DNA from: Kappaphycus alvarezii
Lineage: Eukaryota > Rhodophyta > Florideophyceae > Gigartinales > Solieriaceae
Direction of reading: 5' to 3'
Length of the DNA stretch: 64,000 bases
Assembly: GCA_002205965.3 (NCBI GenBank)
Contig: NADL03000748.1
Span: forward strand, 806,001 to 870,000
Shown: in pieces, positions 34,000-46,600 of the stretch
How the letters are laid out: every line of letters starts with the position of its first letter
Position numbering within the stretch: position 1 is the first letter of the stretch
Translations under genes and position numbers: made by a program
The notes under the pieces: generated by a model
Databases searched by the model: none
The model's input: the letters and a program-made list of their open reading frames with translations, nothing else
What the model was told of the DNA's origin: nothing

Positions 34000-35204
34000 C
34001 CAATTCCTGGTCGGTAGGGGATGATCAAACCTCCTCCATAGGTAGCTATCGTTATGTCTAAAGCGTCTTCCTCGGCAGCGCATTGGTAGCTGGCGAAAAA
34101 AACAGTTAGTTTGCAAGTTTCAAATCACGCGTTGCGCAGCGATGAGTATAGCTACCATTCCAAAAAAAATACTAGAAGACTTCGTCTTCCAGGGAAGAAG
34201 CATGCTGGTGACCTCACAGGTTTTTCCCTAGATTTTTTTGCCAAAATAATGCCACGTTTAATAGATGTCGACAATTCAGCATTTGATACAGTTTCTTTTG
34301 ATAAAACAAGTTCATAGATTGTAAAGGAGTTAGATCTTAAACGGACCCCGGCTCATGTGCTCTGCAATAAATTGCAAAGCCACATGGCGAGAAGGATACT
34401 TCTGTCTTGTAACCATAGTGCTTGTGCTTTTCACTGAAATAAAATTTGCTTTCTTCCATAATTCCACTTGGACGAAAGCTTGGCAGGAATGTCACATCGG
34501 TTGCGTAGCAAACCATCGGATTGTTTTGAAACAGATAATTATTCCTTACAATTTCGGTCATTATACACGTCTTTGCCTGATACTCGACCAAGTGTTCATA
34601 CATGGGTTCAGAAATGATATCAATGAACCGCATGATCATGCGCTCGAAGGAGGGTCATTTTATGCCAAACATCTTTGGAAGGAAGTCCCACTGCCCACCG
34701 AGCTTCAGAACAGCTAGAGTCACGAATAAAACATCTTTAGGCGTTTGAGCACACTTGCGACCCCCACGGGCAGTTGTACCGTTCTTTGATGTATTTTTTG
34801 AAAGTACGCGAACTAGTAGGGTACTGAGCGAGATCGAAGTTGATCATTTGAACAATCGACTCAGAGCCACCATTGTTGTAGAGTTGATAAAAGATAGGGG
34901 CGTCAATACCGTAGTCTTCATCAGAAAAATAGGCATCGTCAGAAGAGGAAGCGTATTCATGAAGTTCGGCTTTTTTTTCAACTTTGGCATCGGAAAGTAG
35001 AAGAAGAGCTCTTGAAGCTTGATTGGAGGTGAAATTTGCCATATTTGGGAAAGAATAATACGGGAAATGGAATGGAAATGTCTGAGGGGTAGTGAGGTAC
35101 AGGTAGGTTTGTCCAACGCAACTGTATAGGTTTGAAAATCGAAGTAGTGCACAATTATCGAGAGATTTCCTATAAAACCGCCATATATTGAATTTCACCA
35201 ACAT
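34000..35204 (-). pseudogene. DDE_4-type transposase relic
   Basis: The minus-strand frame from about 35,050 (MANFTSNQASRAL) has an acidic Ser-rich segment and ends NFDLAQYPTSSRTFKKYI..YNCPWGS. Further down, 34,640-34,337 encodes CYATDVTFLPSFRPSG followed by KFYFSEKHKHYGYKTEVSF and HEPGSV. The T-D-x-T/F...Y-S-x-K-H-K...K-T-E pattern is the first catalytic block of the DDE superfamily endonuclease group (DDE_Tnp_4-like), common in protist transposons. It continues in broken frames to about 34,000. Many stops, clearly dead. No termini identified. Confidence 0.6.
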
Positions 35205-38200
35205 CTTTCAGATTTGCTAATAACTCTGCATTTTAAGTAGTCGTTGAAATATTTATTATCAAATTTGATAAAGATGAAATATATTCAGAATTACTTAGCG
35301 ATTTTTCAATGATTTTATGTAATAGCATTGCAGGTAGCCATTTCAGTAAATGAATGGGTAACTTGGCATGCATATGATGTTTGTACAAAAGTACTAGTAC
35401 CACCCATATACCCAAACATTTAAGTAAACCAACCCATCTAACACAAATAAGTAAAACACCCTATTTAACCCAATTAAGCGTCTTCGATTCCTAATATCAG
35501 GAAAATTAAGTAAAAAACTGACATTTATCCAATTAAGTAACCCATAACAAACCAATCAATAAACCCACCCTACTTGAGTAAACCCACCCTATTCAGCCCA
35601 AAAATTCCTCGCTGATGGGCGGCAAATATTGTTCGCTCGTCACGCGGCGAGACTTGTCCAGAAAAACGCCAGTTGTCTTTTGGAATGGGTTTTGAGCGAC
35701 ACCTGAGGCCACAACTTGAAATTGTATATATTTTTAGAGAACCTATGTTCTCAGGGTATGGAAGTTGCTACCCAAATTGGGCCTCTTCTGCGATTGCTGT
35801 TATCAGGAAAATTAAGTAAATCACCCAATTTTTCCCAAACAGTCACTCTTGATTGGAGTCCCAAAATTCTCTATTTTCTCGGCGGCTATTCAATCCACTG
35901 CCATTAAGGTTAGCTACGAAGTGATTGACACGATGATCATGCTAATCTGCAGAGAAGCGATATCTGCCTCAACGTTAGGCATTCTGCCACCGAGCCCCGG
36001 CCTGAGGAAAACATGTGAGGTGTCAAAATATCCGAGCACCCCGATCCACAGATTGTAACCGTTTAGTGTGACACTAATTGCTATCTTTGGCTCATCAGCT
36101 CAGAATGAGGACCTTACAACCCCTTGATGATCTCAAATGCCGCGTGCGCTAACAGATTTCGAAGTATCCAGGGTATACAGCCACAATTAACGGCAAGACG
36201 GAACTTTTTCCTGGATCGAATCCAATTATCGCAAAGATTCTTCCGCAGTTCCGCTCACGACCACAAATCACTCTAATTGCTTACGACTCTCCAGCACAAA
36301 CTTGGCACTATATCCCTCAACGGCTCCTATTCCTGATCACAGTAAATGTTCGGACAATACGTATGCCAATCTTCACGCTTGGAGAATAAGGAATTGGTAC
36401 CAAGATGAGTTCAACCCTTTCGCAATTGTGGAGCAGTTTGTTGCCATTGGAGCTTCAGGTTAATGCCTCGAGATGAGGCCTATTCTCCTGCGGAATGTGA
36501 TATGCACTAAACTTGCACCCAAAAAAATCTAATGGAGAACCTATTTCGGATACAGTATCTGAACTTGCAACATATTTTTACAGTTTCTGAATTTCAGAGA
36601 TAATTTTAATTTGAAAGAGCGTGGCAATTTCATGGGTTGGTTTTTTTATGACACGCTGTCATTAATGGATGTCAGTACACGTCCATGTTATGGGTGATAC
36701 TAAAAGTTACTCTGAAACGTCTATATAAATACCACACCAATTCCCACCCCTGGCAGATGAGTGGCAGGCATGGGTATGGCACCTAGATATTTTCTTTGAA
36801 GTAACATCTCCTACTAGTCTCTCTCGTCCACACGATTCCTTTTAATGCATTTTATGGTACTTAGTATGTTTGTTTGAGATTATATGGTTAGACGAGAAGT
36901 CCACATAACCTGAGTAAACTGCTTCCTCTTGGGTAGGTGAAGCAAGTTTGAAGACAAATTCAAGTCAAGTCCCAAGTAGTTAGGAAGTTGAGAGTCATCT
37001 TCAGACACGATAGCCATTTTTCTTACAATAATACCACGAGAGCACTTTTTCGCTTTCCACACCTTCTTCTTGGGTTACTTGGCTCTAAGTATCTCTTCTC
37101 CCGACGATTTGTCCCTACCTGAATGTCAAATAAATTATTTTTAACGCTACCTGCTCATTGGCGGGGATTTCTGTTGTTGTTTGGAGAATATTCCTATCGT
37201 GACAAGGTCGATACATTCGAAGCCTCCAATGACTTTGCAACGCCATTGCCGTTCATGAAAGGATAAAACTGGAACTAGAACGCAGTCAGACGGTAAAATC
37301 TATAGTTTTGTCCATAATTTCACGTCACAGGTGGAGAATCGCTGGCAATTCCCTAGAGCCACATTTAAAATTGGAAAAAGGGAAGTCTTCCAGTATCGAA
37401 CGATTTTTTCGTCACTGTTGTTTTATCCAATTTGATTAGAAAGGCACAAGAAAATGCACAAAAATTTGCGCAGAAAACGCTGCAGGACGATTTACTCGAA
37501 AAAATTTTAACGTGAATTTTTACGAGCCGAATATCGAAGTTGGGAAAATCTACCGCCAGAAGAAATCTTGCTTGACTTACCTAGTACCAAGTCATCGACA
37601 CAATGCGAAGCTTTTTTGATGTGCAAGGACCATATTTTAGCACAAAACCGAAATCTGTCGGCCCGTATGACAGGCCCTTAATCTGCTTTGGACCTACTTC
37701 TCGACATATTCAGTGGAGATCTATAGAGCGATATTCCCAATTAGAAGCCATCACGTAACTAAACATGAGATGTCATTGTATGACATGTTAAACCGACGGT
37801 CTATAATCTCCATGACTAATACCGTTCCCAAAATCCGTCAAAATGAATCAGTATATTCATTTTCAAAATTAAAAAGGAAGCAATCAAAAATTTACCTACT
37901 CATCTACACCCCTAGTTTCCGTAGCAGTACTACTCGCCATATCCATCTTTTCGCGACTCGAAGCAACCTCAGGAGATTTTCAATCGCTCCGACTTTTCTC
38001 ATTACCCTTCCCATCAACTTTTTTTCTCTAGTCTTGGGCTTTCAGAGACATCGCAACCACATGTATGACACAATTCCGGAGAAACTCTTATTATAGCCAA
38101 AGTCCGTAAATGGGAACGTATCCACCTATTGGTAGTTAAATCCCAAGTCTGGACACATTAAGAGCTACTATTGCATTATTCAGAGCCCTTTTATTTGCTA

Positions 38201-39229
38201 GGAAAACCTCGAAGCTGTAGTGCAATGTGCGGTTCGCAGTTGCTCCAGATTCGCTACTGAATACATTCAGACAATGAAAAATCCAACAAATACACACCAA
38301 TACTTACAGAGTGCTGGCTTTCCCTCTTTCTCTGTGTGAAAACTGCAGTACAGTAGCACAGATAGCCAACAGCGAGGAAAAGTTGGGGTGGTAGAAGGGG
38401 GAAGTTCCTTGGAAGTCTGGACTGTATAATTATCCTCCGGGTTGTAAGACTGGACTGTGATCCGCGCAATGCTGGGATTTCAGAAGTGTGTATTCAAAAG
38501 GATTAAAGGCACCAGGATTGCTAACCTGGAAAATAGGCGGTCGAGAAGTGAGAAAGCTGCGCTGCGTATCTCCTTTGGAGTATCTCCTTTGTAAATAAAG
38601 GTGTTTTTACCAAAGACAACCTTGAATTTTCTCTTTGTATATAGACGCAGGAGTCCTAGGCGCCTCGGGTGAGTAAATATCACAGAAAAAAAATAAAATA
38701 GGTAACATAATATGGTATGGAGAGGGAACAACAGAAGAAGAACCTAAGCGGATAAGCGTGGCTAAAGCCACACTGTTGCTAGCAAGGGTGATGCAAAGGC
38801 AGAGTTTTGAGTCAATTTTAAAGCAAACACCGGGGTGGCTGTTTATTCTGAGGCCCTAGTGGAGAGATAGGTATAGACTCTAGTAAGCTAGGTTAGGCTA
38901 TCTGCCACGGTGTGGTTAATAATAAAGTCAATGTCAGCCAAGTAATACATTTTACATCCAAGTTAAGGATGTGTAAACCCTACATTTTGCCAAATAAGCG
39001 CCATTCACCTTCGATAACACCGGTCCTAATTTGAGGGCCGAGTGGTCCAGACTTCACGACTTCAGTCACACTTGAGTAAGTATACAGTACGAAGACCAAT
39101 GATTGCGACAATTAATGAAATGTCCTTTCTGTAAGGTACAGTTGTTAATCTTTCTGATTCCATGCAGTATGGTAGCTCGGGTCAAATTTTACTGTACTAT
39201 AGTCATTATTAGATAAGGAGTGCCAGTTG

Positions 39230-39520
39230 TCATGTAAGGGCTATCGCAATGGACAAATATAGGCGGCACAAGTGCTGGGTGGTTATTGGGCTCTCTATAT
39301 CCCACCACCCAGTTTTCTGTACGTAATAATCAATTTTTGGCGCCCATAGCAACTTGTAATAGTTGTTTTGCATTCTTTTTTGGTAAATCCGCGTTTTTTC
39401 TCGCTGAATTTGCTGGGGTGTCGGCCCATGCACTTTGTCATCGCTATCTTCAGGCTTCGGGCCCTTTAATTCGTTAAGTGTATTTTGTAGGGTGAGATCC
39501 AATATAATTTCTAGGTGCAT
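39230..39520 (-). other. Unassigned 96-codon open frame in AT-rich block
   Basis: Encodes a basic, Gln/Tyr-rich segment (VHGPTPQQIQREKTRIYQK, then GWWDIESP) with protein-like composition, unusual for this AT-rich area. No family recognised; it may be another transposon remnant. Confidence 0.25.
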
Positions 39521-42500
39521 TCAATGAGGTATCAGCCCATGAACTATCTCTCTGCGTTAAATTGGATTTGAGCCCAATTACCCACGCTCAATATACTCAT
39601 GCTGTATGGGTTCCTTCATACTGGCATCTGCGCTTTTTCTTTGGCTTTAATTCTTCCAAAACGCGAAGATCTCTTCATTCGTTTGATATACGCTCCATGG
39701 GAGCGTTTCATCGGTCAAGGGCACTCAGATATTCATATGGAAGAAGTTCACATTCTCGTCACGTCCGTTCAGTGTATTCTGCCCTACATTTCACGAGTAA
39801 TACCGTATTCAGCTGCCGGCTAATTGCAGATAATGTGAGCCCAGCTACAGGGCTGGAGGATCAACAGTATTACTTGCTAGTAGCAGTGCAATGACATGAA
39901 CAAAAATTAGATCAAAAGGTTACCAAAATCAGCTCTGCGGGTGGCAATACAGTACAAGAGAAAATTGCAGTACAACAGCTGACGCTTTCATTATTTGTAA
40001 CTAATTCGTGAGCAATAATGCATTCTAGATCCGTAATCTGACATATTCAATACCGCTTCCTATTAGAACTCTATGTAAACGATATTTGGGTGCTACAAGT
40101 TATCAATCGAACATGTTGACCATCTTTCCAACGCATCCCACCACCTGACCACAATCTCGCTCATCAACCTTTTCTGACAGCAAACTGTGACTTTTAAGTA
40201 TTAAATATTAAATTAACCCAAGTACTAACTTTTCTGACAGTAATTATAGAGAAAGATGAGAAGACCCCTCAATGACATGAAATCGAAAGCAACAAGCCAA
40301 GTGCAGTGAATATTTTTAAAGCATTTGAGATTCGCGGTGCTCATTAAACTATTTCTTTCCTATAAGGTGGCGTAGAACAACGCAGTATCCATGCATGTTA
40401 TGTATCGCACACCTTATTCATTCTTTTTACGTTTTCGGACATGTTAGATTATAGGGAAAATAATTTCAAACTGGCATCTTCCCGGTATAATTTTGCACAA
40501 ACGGCCTCAAGGGTATACCCTTAGTGATGATTATCTAACTTCGATGAACTGATAATCACCCTAGTAGACAGGGGGTGGATTTTTAACACGCACATTGCCG
40601 ATACCCTTCTCCCATTTGATTCCCAACTCTGCCCACTTCCTACTCAATCATCGTGATATCTCGGCGCTAATGACAGATGAAATAATTTACAGCTCGACAG
40701 GATGGGCAAAATGCTTTTCATCGTGGGAGTGAAAACATCTGCCGCAGGAGGGGCATAGTATTTTTACAGTAAGCAGATGCGAACCACCCTTAACGTGTAG
40801 TAAAGATTAATCTTTTGCTAAATTAATGTTCTATCGTTTAATTTCTCTCCATTTATTTCCTTCTTTTACGAAAACCCCCTTGCTCTTAAAATATATCTCT
40901 TAAGAAGTCATGTTCTATGACCAAATCTTACCAAAATATTCTTTTTGCCAGTACAGTGATTTTTTTCTGCTGCTTACGTGGCGGTAGAACAAATCAAAGC
41001 ACTGTCTCGAATCCATTTTATTTACAGATTCATCCTCTGTGAAAAAGACTTGTAGTATATTCGTCAAATAAGAGGAATTCATCACTGCATCAAATACATC
41101 GTCCCCACCCTACAATTTAGAAACCTTGCAGGATTTCCCGTTTTTAAAAGGTAAATACATTAATTATTACTAATGAGGTAAATAAAGCATGATAGTATGG
41201 TGCAGGTCGCGATTAGAAGATGATTCCCCTGTAAAGCACACCGACTTCACGCGCCAGATGGACCCGTAATAGATAATATTCTTCAACTGATTCCGTAACT
41301 ACAGATACAGTAACTGAGCAAAAAAGTTCAATTTTTGCACGGAGCATCTTAAATAATCAACTTAGGGAATGGCGTGAAGAAAAATTGCACATGCGATAAT
41401 GCTCAATTTTTTTGATTAATCAATGCACTCTTCCAGAAAATGCTACGAACGCAGGAAGACAGCTTTACTTCTCTGAATATGCATGGTACACTTACAGCTG
41501 CTACTAAAGAGATATATACAGCAGAAGCTATAAATGGATCGTGAGTATAATTTTATTTTTCACCAACTTATTTTGAACGAAGAAATGTTATGGCTAAGTA
41601 AAAAGAAAGGATTTCACCTCCACAAAAAAATCGGTTTACTTCGAAAAATAGGATATTTTTCAAATTTTTTGCATAAAAAGGATGAGCTACTATACATCTC
41701 TAAGAAATGAGCATATTGACAAGTTATGGATCTTTTACTGAAAATTGCACCCTAAAGCTTTCGCCCCAAAGAAATATTTCAGAATAAATTTAGAACTTAA
41801 AATAGCATTTCAAATCTATTCGGCCACATTAATTGGTGACAGAATGATGAAAGGAATTAAGGCCAGCTTTTAGGATTGAAGCCGCTAGAAAACAACTCCG
41901 ATATCTTTTTTGAGGCTTTAGCGCGCAAACAAACTTTCGCAGATACTTTAAAACATTCAATCTAGACCAATCGCCAGCTGTATTCATAAATTTCGGTTTA
42001 CTTCTAAGCAGATTCTTTTCAAGATAAAAATGTTATTGAAAGTATTACAGTTGAACGTTTGCAAAATAGAGTGCGTCAAGTAAAATAATATGCAAAATAG
42101 AGCATTAATAACTTGAAGAATATCATAAATTCGTTGTTATAACTATTTAATTTGGACAACTACTATGAATATCAGCACTATAGGAGAAATTTAATAACAG
42201 AACAACATTTTTTTATATGAGACATCAGGAATGTATTTATGTTTTTTAGGGCTTTTTTTTCATGCTGAAATATATCTTTCGGTTTTAACATCAGAATAAA
42301 GGGACTCATATATCTACTGGGAGGGTTTCTAAAATGCTCACTCACGTTTAGTTGTGAAGATATTGTGGTAAGCTTTATTTAAGTCACCAAGAAATGCAGC
42401 GACCGACAATAAAAATAATTAAAAATAGTTCTCGTATTTTAACCATTATTAAACTCTTTGTAGTCCTTCGAAATCCTCCGGAATGAAATGAATAAAAAAT

Positions 42501-42629
42501 GGTGCAGGAAATCTTAGTTAGAAACTTTTATAAAACTATTTGGCAATTTTTATGCACATAGTATCTGGAGTAGTACATATGTGACTAAAAGAAACTTATT
42601 AATAATGGCACAATGGTTAAATTTTTGAT

Positions 42630-43031
42630 CTACTCATAATTTCTATATAAAAGGGTAAAATGTGGGGAGATTTGAAAGATGTAGTCGGTTGTGGCCCGGA
42701 ATATCCTACCCATATAGAAGAAATTGATTGCAGTAAGTAGTGCCACCGACAGGTATATCTCTTCTATAATCGTTACATTCTTTTCGGATACTAATTTAGA
42801 ATCGCGCAAAAAATCTGTTCCTGACGAAATGTTTGTAATATCCAGGGTATGTTTTTCAATATGATTCATTGACTTATACACAACTACTTTTCGTGTGGAT
42901 TTTATTCTTGTACTTACTGTACGTTCGTGCAACCAGAAGTCAGGTTCAGTGGCACGAAAAAGAGTAGATACGGCAGGTTGGCTAGACAGGGACTTAAATA
43001 AAACTATGTATTCAGAAAATCTGGGGCACAC
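42630..43031 (-). other. Unassigned 133-codon open frame in AT-rich block
   Basis: The longest open frame in the middle of the AT-rich block. No motif recognised, and it may be chance. Listed only because nothing else covers this stretch. Confidence 0.15.
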
Positions 43032-43424
43032 TACACTTTCAAGGTCAATAGAGGGTTTTTCTAACGCTATGATTACTTTTCGATGATTTTATACCTCAGA
43101 ATTAAGCCTGGATAATTTTCAAAAGCGCTGCTAACCCATAAAATACAGTGCCGATGCAAACATTCCATTGCGAAACAGCACTGTACCATATTGTCAGCAA
43201 ATAACTCACTTTTAATACACTTCATTTTGAATATAATTTTTTCGTATCCCATATACAGTCTTCAAACTAAAATAAGGATAAACTGTGATATAGAGTATCG
43301 CAGCGTGTCTTGTCACTTGCGGTTCGATCCTTAACTAAATAAAGCGGTGAAATGTGTTAACAAATGGACGGCACAGAAATGACGGGAACCAACTTAAGAA
43401 ACGACGGCGCGCAAATAAGCACGA

Positions 43425-43612
43425 AAATTCAAAATGGTACCAAATGTCATACAAAGGTATCCCACAATGACAAATTCAAAATGGTACCAAATGTCATACA
43501 AAGGTATCCCACAATGACAAATTCAAAATGGTACCAAATGTCATACAAAGGTATCCCACAATGACAAATTCAAAATGGTACCAAATGTCATACAAAGGTA
43601 TCCCACAATGAC
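43425..43612. repeat. 47-bp minisatellite, four copies
   Basis: The unit begins AAATTCAAAATGGTACC and ends CCCACAATGAC. Four head-to-tail copies are almost identical. Because 47 is not a multiple of three, all frames are visited and the array is not a protein repeat. Confidence 0.95.
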
Positions 43613-46600
43613 AAAAGGATACAGGTAAAAGTGACTCTCACATCCAACAAAGCAAACAAATCGCAAAAGGCTGCATACTGGGCTCCAATTTGCATGCGGA
43701 AAGGCGGGGCCAAGGTATATCAGCCCCATTCAGAGAATTCCAAACCAAAAAACCAGCCATTAAAATGGGCAAGTGTTTGGGAGAATAGTCTTGATTGTGA
43801 AAAAGCGGAAAATGAGAAGTAAATGGCGGGGGAGGAAAGTTTTAGAACTGAAACTGGGGGGATAACATGGAATCTAGGAAACGGGTGAAGATGAGAGTGA
43901 GTTTGAGAGTAATCAGGACAGTGTCGAGAGGATAAGTCTACGGCTTACAGTGGAAGGGAAGAATGGGGCACAGAGAAAGCTGAAGGAAATTCGGGAGAGG
44001 ATTTTGAATATTTCATTATCGATTCAATGATGTTCACTAACGGTTTTGCCCAGAATAATGCCAATTTTGTCGCTGAATGTTTGTATGTTACAGCAGAAAC
44101 AGTGAGGGCCTTCTCAAGTACCACAGAAGTTTCGAAAAGTCGTTGAATGTACCATGTGCTACGGGAACGGTTCTAAGGTATGAAAACTTCATCCTTAGAA
44201 ACAGAGAGCAAATAATGGGCATCTCCGGATTCTGAATAGTCGGTTCGAGTTCTAGGAAAGTCTATAGCAGGGGTGAAATTGTTCAAAAATTGCTGCGGTG
44301 ATGTTTGTACGCATGAATATTCGGGAGTGGAAGTGCTAAAAGGTGGCCCAAGTTCCCGCAAAAAATTCTCCTGTACATGCTTGCTGCCAAGGGGGGCCTG
44401 TACCTGTCCAGTAGGTATCTCTAATGTACTACGGCTCAGTGATCATCAGAATCAGAGAGGAGTTGGATGAGAGATATTTGTAGAGATTTATTCATAAACT
44501 GATAGTTTGCAAAGAAAATTCTCGAAATCTTAAGCAGACCGGCCAAATAGGGCGAAATTTAGGTATTGTAATGAGTTCTTAAAGAAAATTTAACCCTTCT
44601 GTTCTTCACGATTGCTGTTTGATGGACCCGCTAGCTTTAATTTGAAGTTTATTAGCCGTGTTTGAGTTGTTCGTTTAGTTAGTCAACGTGGTTCTCTGTT
44701 TGAGCACTACTTGACTGTAAATTTCAATCAAACGTTTACTTTGGGATCTGAAGAAGTAATTGCTATAATAATAACTATTGAATACTTGAACTTATGCGCT
44801 GCTGCTTTTTTCGAGTAGTTATGCGTATCAAAAGTGTTTAAACTTTCTACAAAGTAAAAGAATATCTTCAAGTTAATTCATTTAAGAGGATTACCTATTA
44901 ATCTGGTTGTATATCCATCACAAAAGTTGTTACTATCTTTCATAGCAATTATTTGCTCGCAGTCTTTTCAATTTCATCTGAAAAGTTATTTCAACTTCGA
45001 AACTATACAATATCTCGGAATCATCTACCAAGAAAAGCCTCTCTTGAGACGGCACTATCGACCATCATTCGTTCCTGATACTTGTGTGAGCCTTTCAAGA
45101 TGATTAAAAGATTCTCTCACAATCTGTAGATTCTTTTAACGCTACAGACCTGTTCATTACAATTGCATTTTTCGTATAGGAAGCTACAGCAAAATTGAAA
45201 ACGTTGTTGAACGCAAACGCAAATAACTTCCTCGGACATTGCTGACTGTTTAACTCGTCTGCTGTTGTTATGATACCTCAAAATATATATATAGTTGCAA
45301 CAATTTATTTCAATTAGCGAGAACTGCAAAGCGGAATAGTTGTAACAAGGGGCCTTGGTGGTTGAAGAACGATTAGTCTTAGAAACAAATTATTCTAAAT
45401 TTTAGAAGTCCATTTTAAATCTTTGGAACGAGTGCGGTTAGAAGTCTCGTACCTGATCAAGTTAGTAATTTACATTACTACTTGGGAACGTGCCTATTTA
45501 AAGATTCTCTCTGTGGCTTGTGCACGTTGCGCAATTTCAAAGAGGTAGTCAGATTTCGGGTTTATCAACCATAAAAGTCGCATAAACATTGGTAAGGTTT
45601 TTTCAACTTATTATCTTGCAGCAAACGCCCAAATTATGGCGTCTAGACTACAACAAAAATGAAGTCTCGTGTTCCCTTTGAGGGCCAAAAGGCTGAAATT
45701 GGATTGCACTACTGATTTTTCTTCATTTCGAACCTTTTTTTCTTCAGTTTCTATAGATTTCTGAAGTTATTGGGTCATTAGCTGGGGAAAATACCCACAT
45801 AGCTCTCGATGAAAGTTGGGTACCGTGTCTCTGTGAAACGGGTTCGTGGTAAAATCTTCGTGGTGGTGCATTCCTATCATTTTATCACACAATCCTACTG
45901 CATTGCATAAACCTCAGAGTAGTTGAAGCAGATTCGTTAATTGACCTGAGTCGATTTCAATTTCTGGTAGAACTTCCTTCATGATACCAATTATTGGAAG
46001 CGTCCCATAGTATAGAAGATACTTTTACGTTATATCAGTGTTCCATAAGTAAAACCCGAAGATTGAGGCCAATGCTGAAAATTCAACGGATTTTTGTTGA
46101 AAGTTCGAAGATGTATGCACGAGTATGTTCTTCATTCTTTATATATAAACACCTATTTCATAGATTTTTTTTTTACTTGACGATCTAATATGTGTAAAAC
46201 CTAATTTGGAGCAAGAATTGACATAAAAGAACTTCGCATCGGTTTGAACTCTTCATAGAAAATAATTTTAGATATTTCTCTCTTGATTAATGAATAAATG
46301 TCCCTTTTTTCACCACCATTTATCTCAGCGGTCTTAGAACGCTCATAGCTTCCGTTCGATCTCCCTCCGTACAATATTAAATACCCATCAGGTGACTTTG
46401 ATTGGGAAGATGCCCGTCAAAGTTTAGAAAAGAGTGTTTATTTCAGAATCTCCCAGGCAAGGCTTTACTTCAGAGATGTTGAACTTTTTGCCTATTATGT
46501 TTGGCTGAAATATTATGAATATTACGGCGACAAAAATCACGTAGACCCCTAATATAGCCAATATAGCCAGCAATTTGCTTCTGGTGCGAAACGAGAACTG

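Noticed and set aside
43290-43335. GGTTCGATCC, a tRNA T-loop-like sequence
   Set aside because: No matching acceptor, D or anticodon stems upstream; isolated word.
43364-43564. 66-codon open frame over the minisatellite
   Set aside because: Arises from the 47-bp repeat passing through all frames; not a gene.
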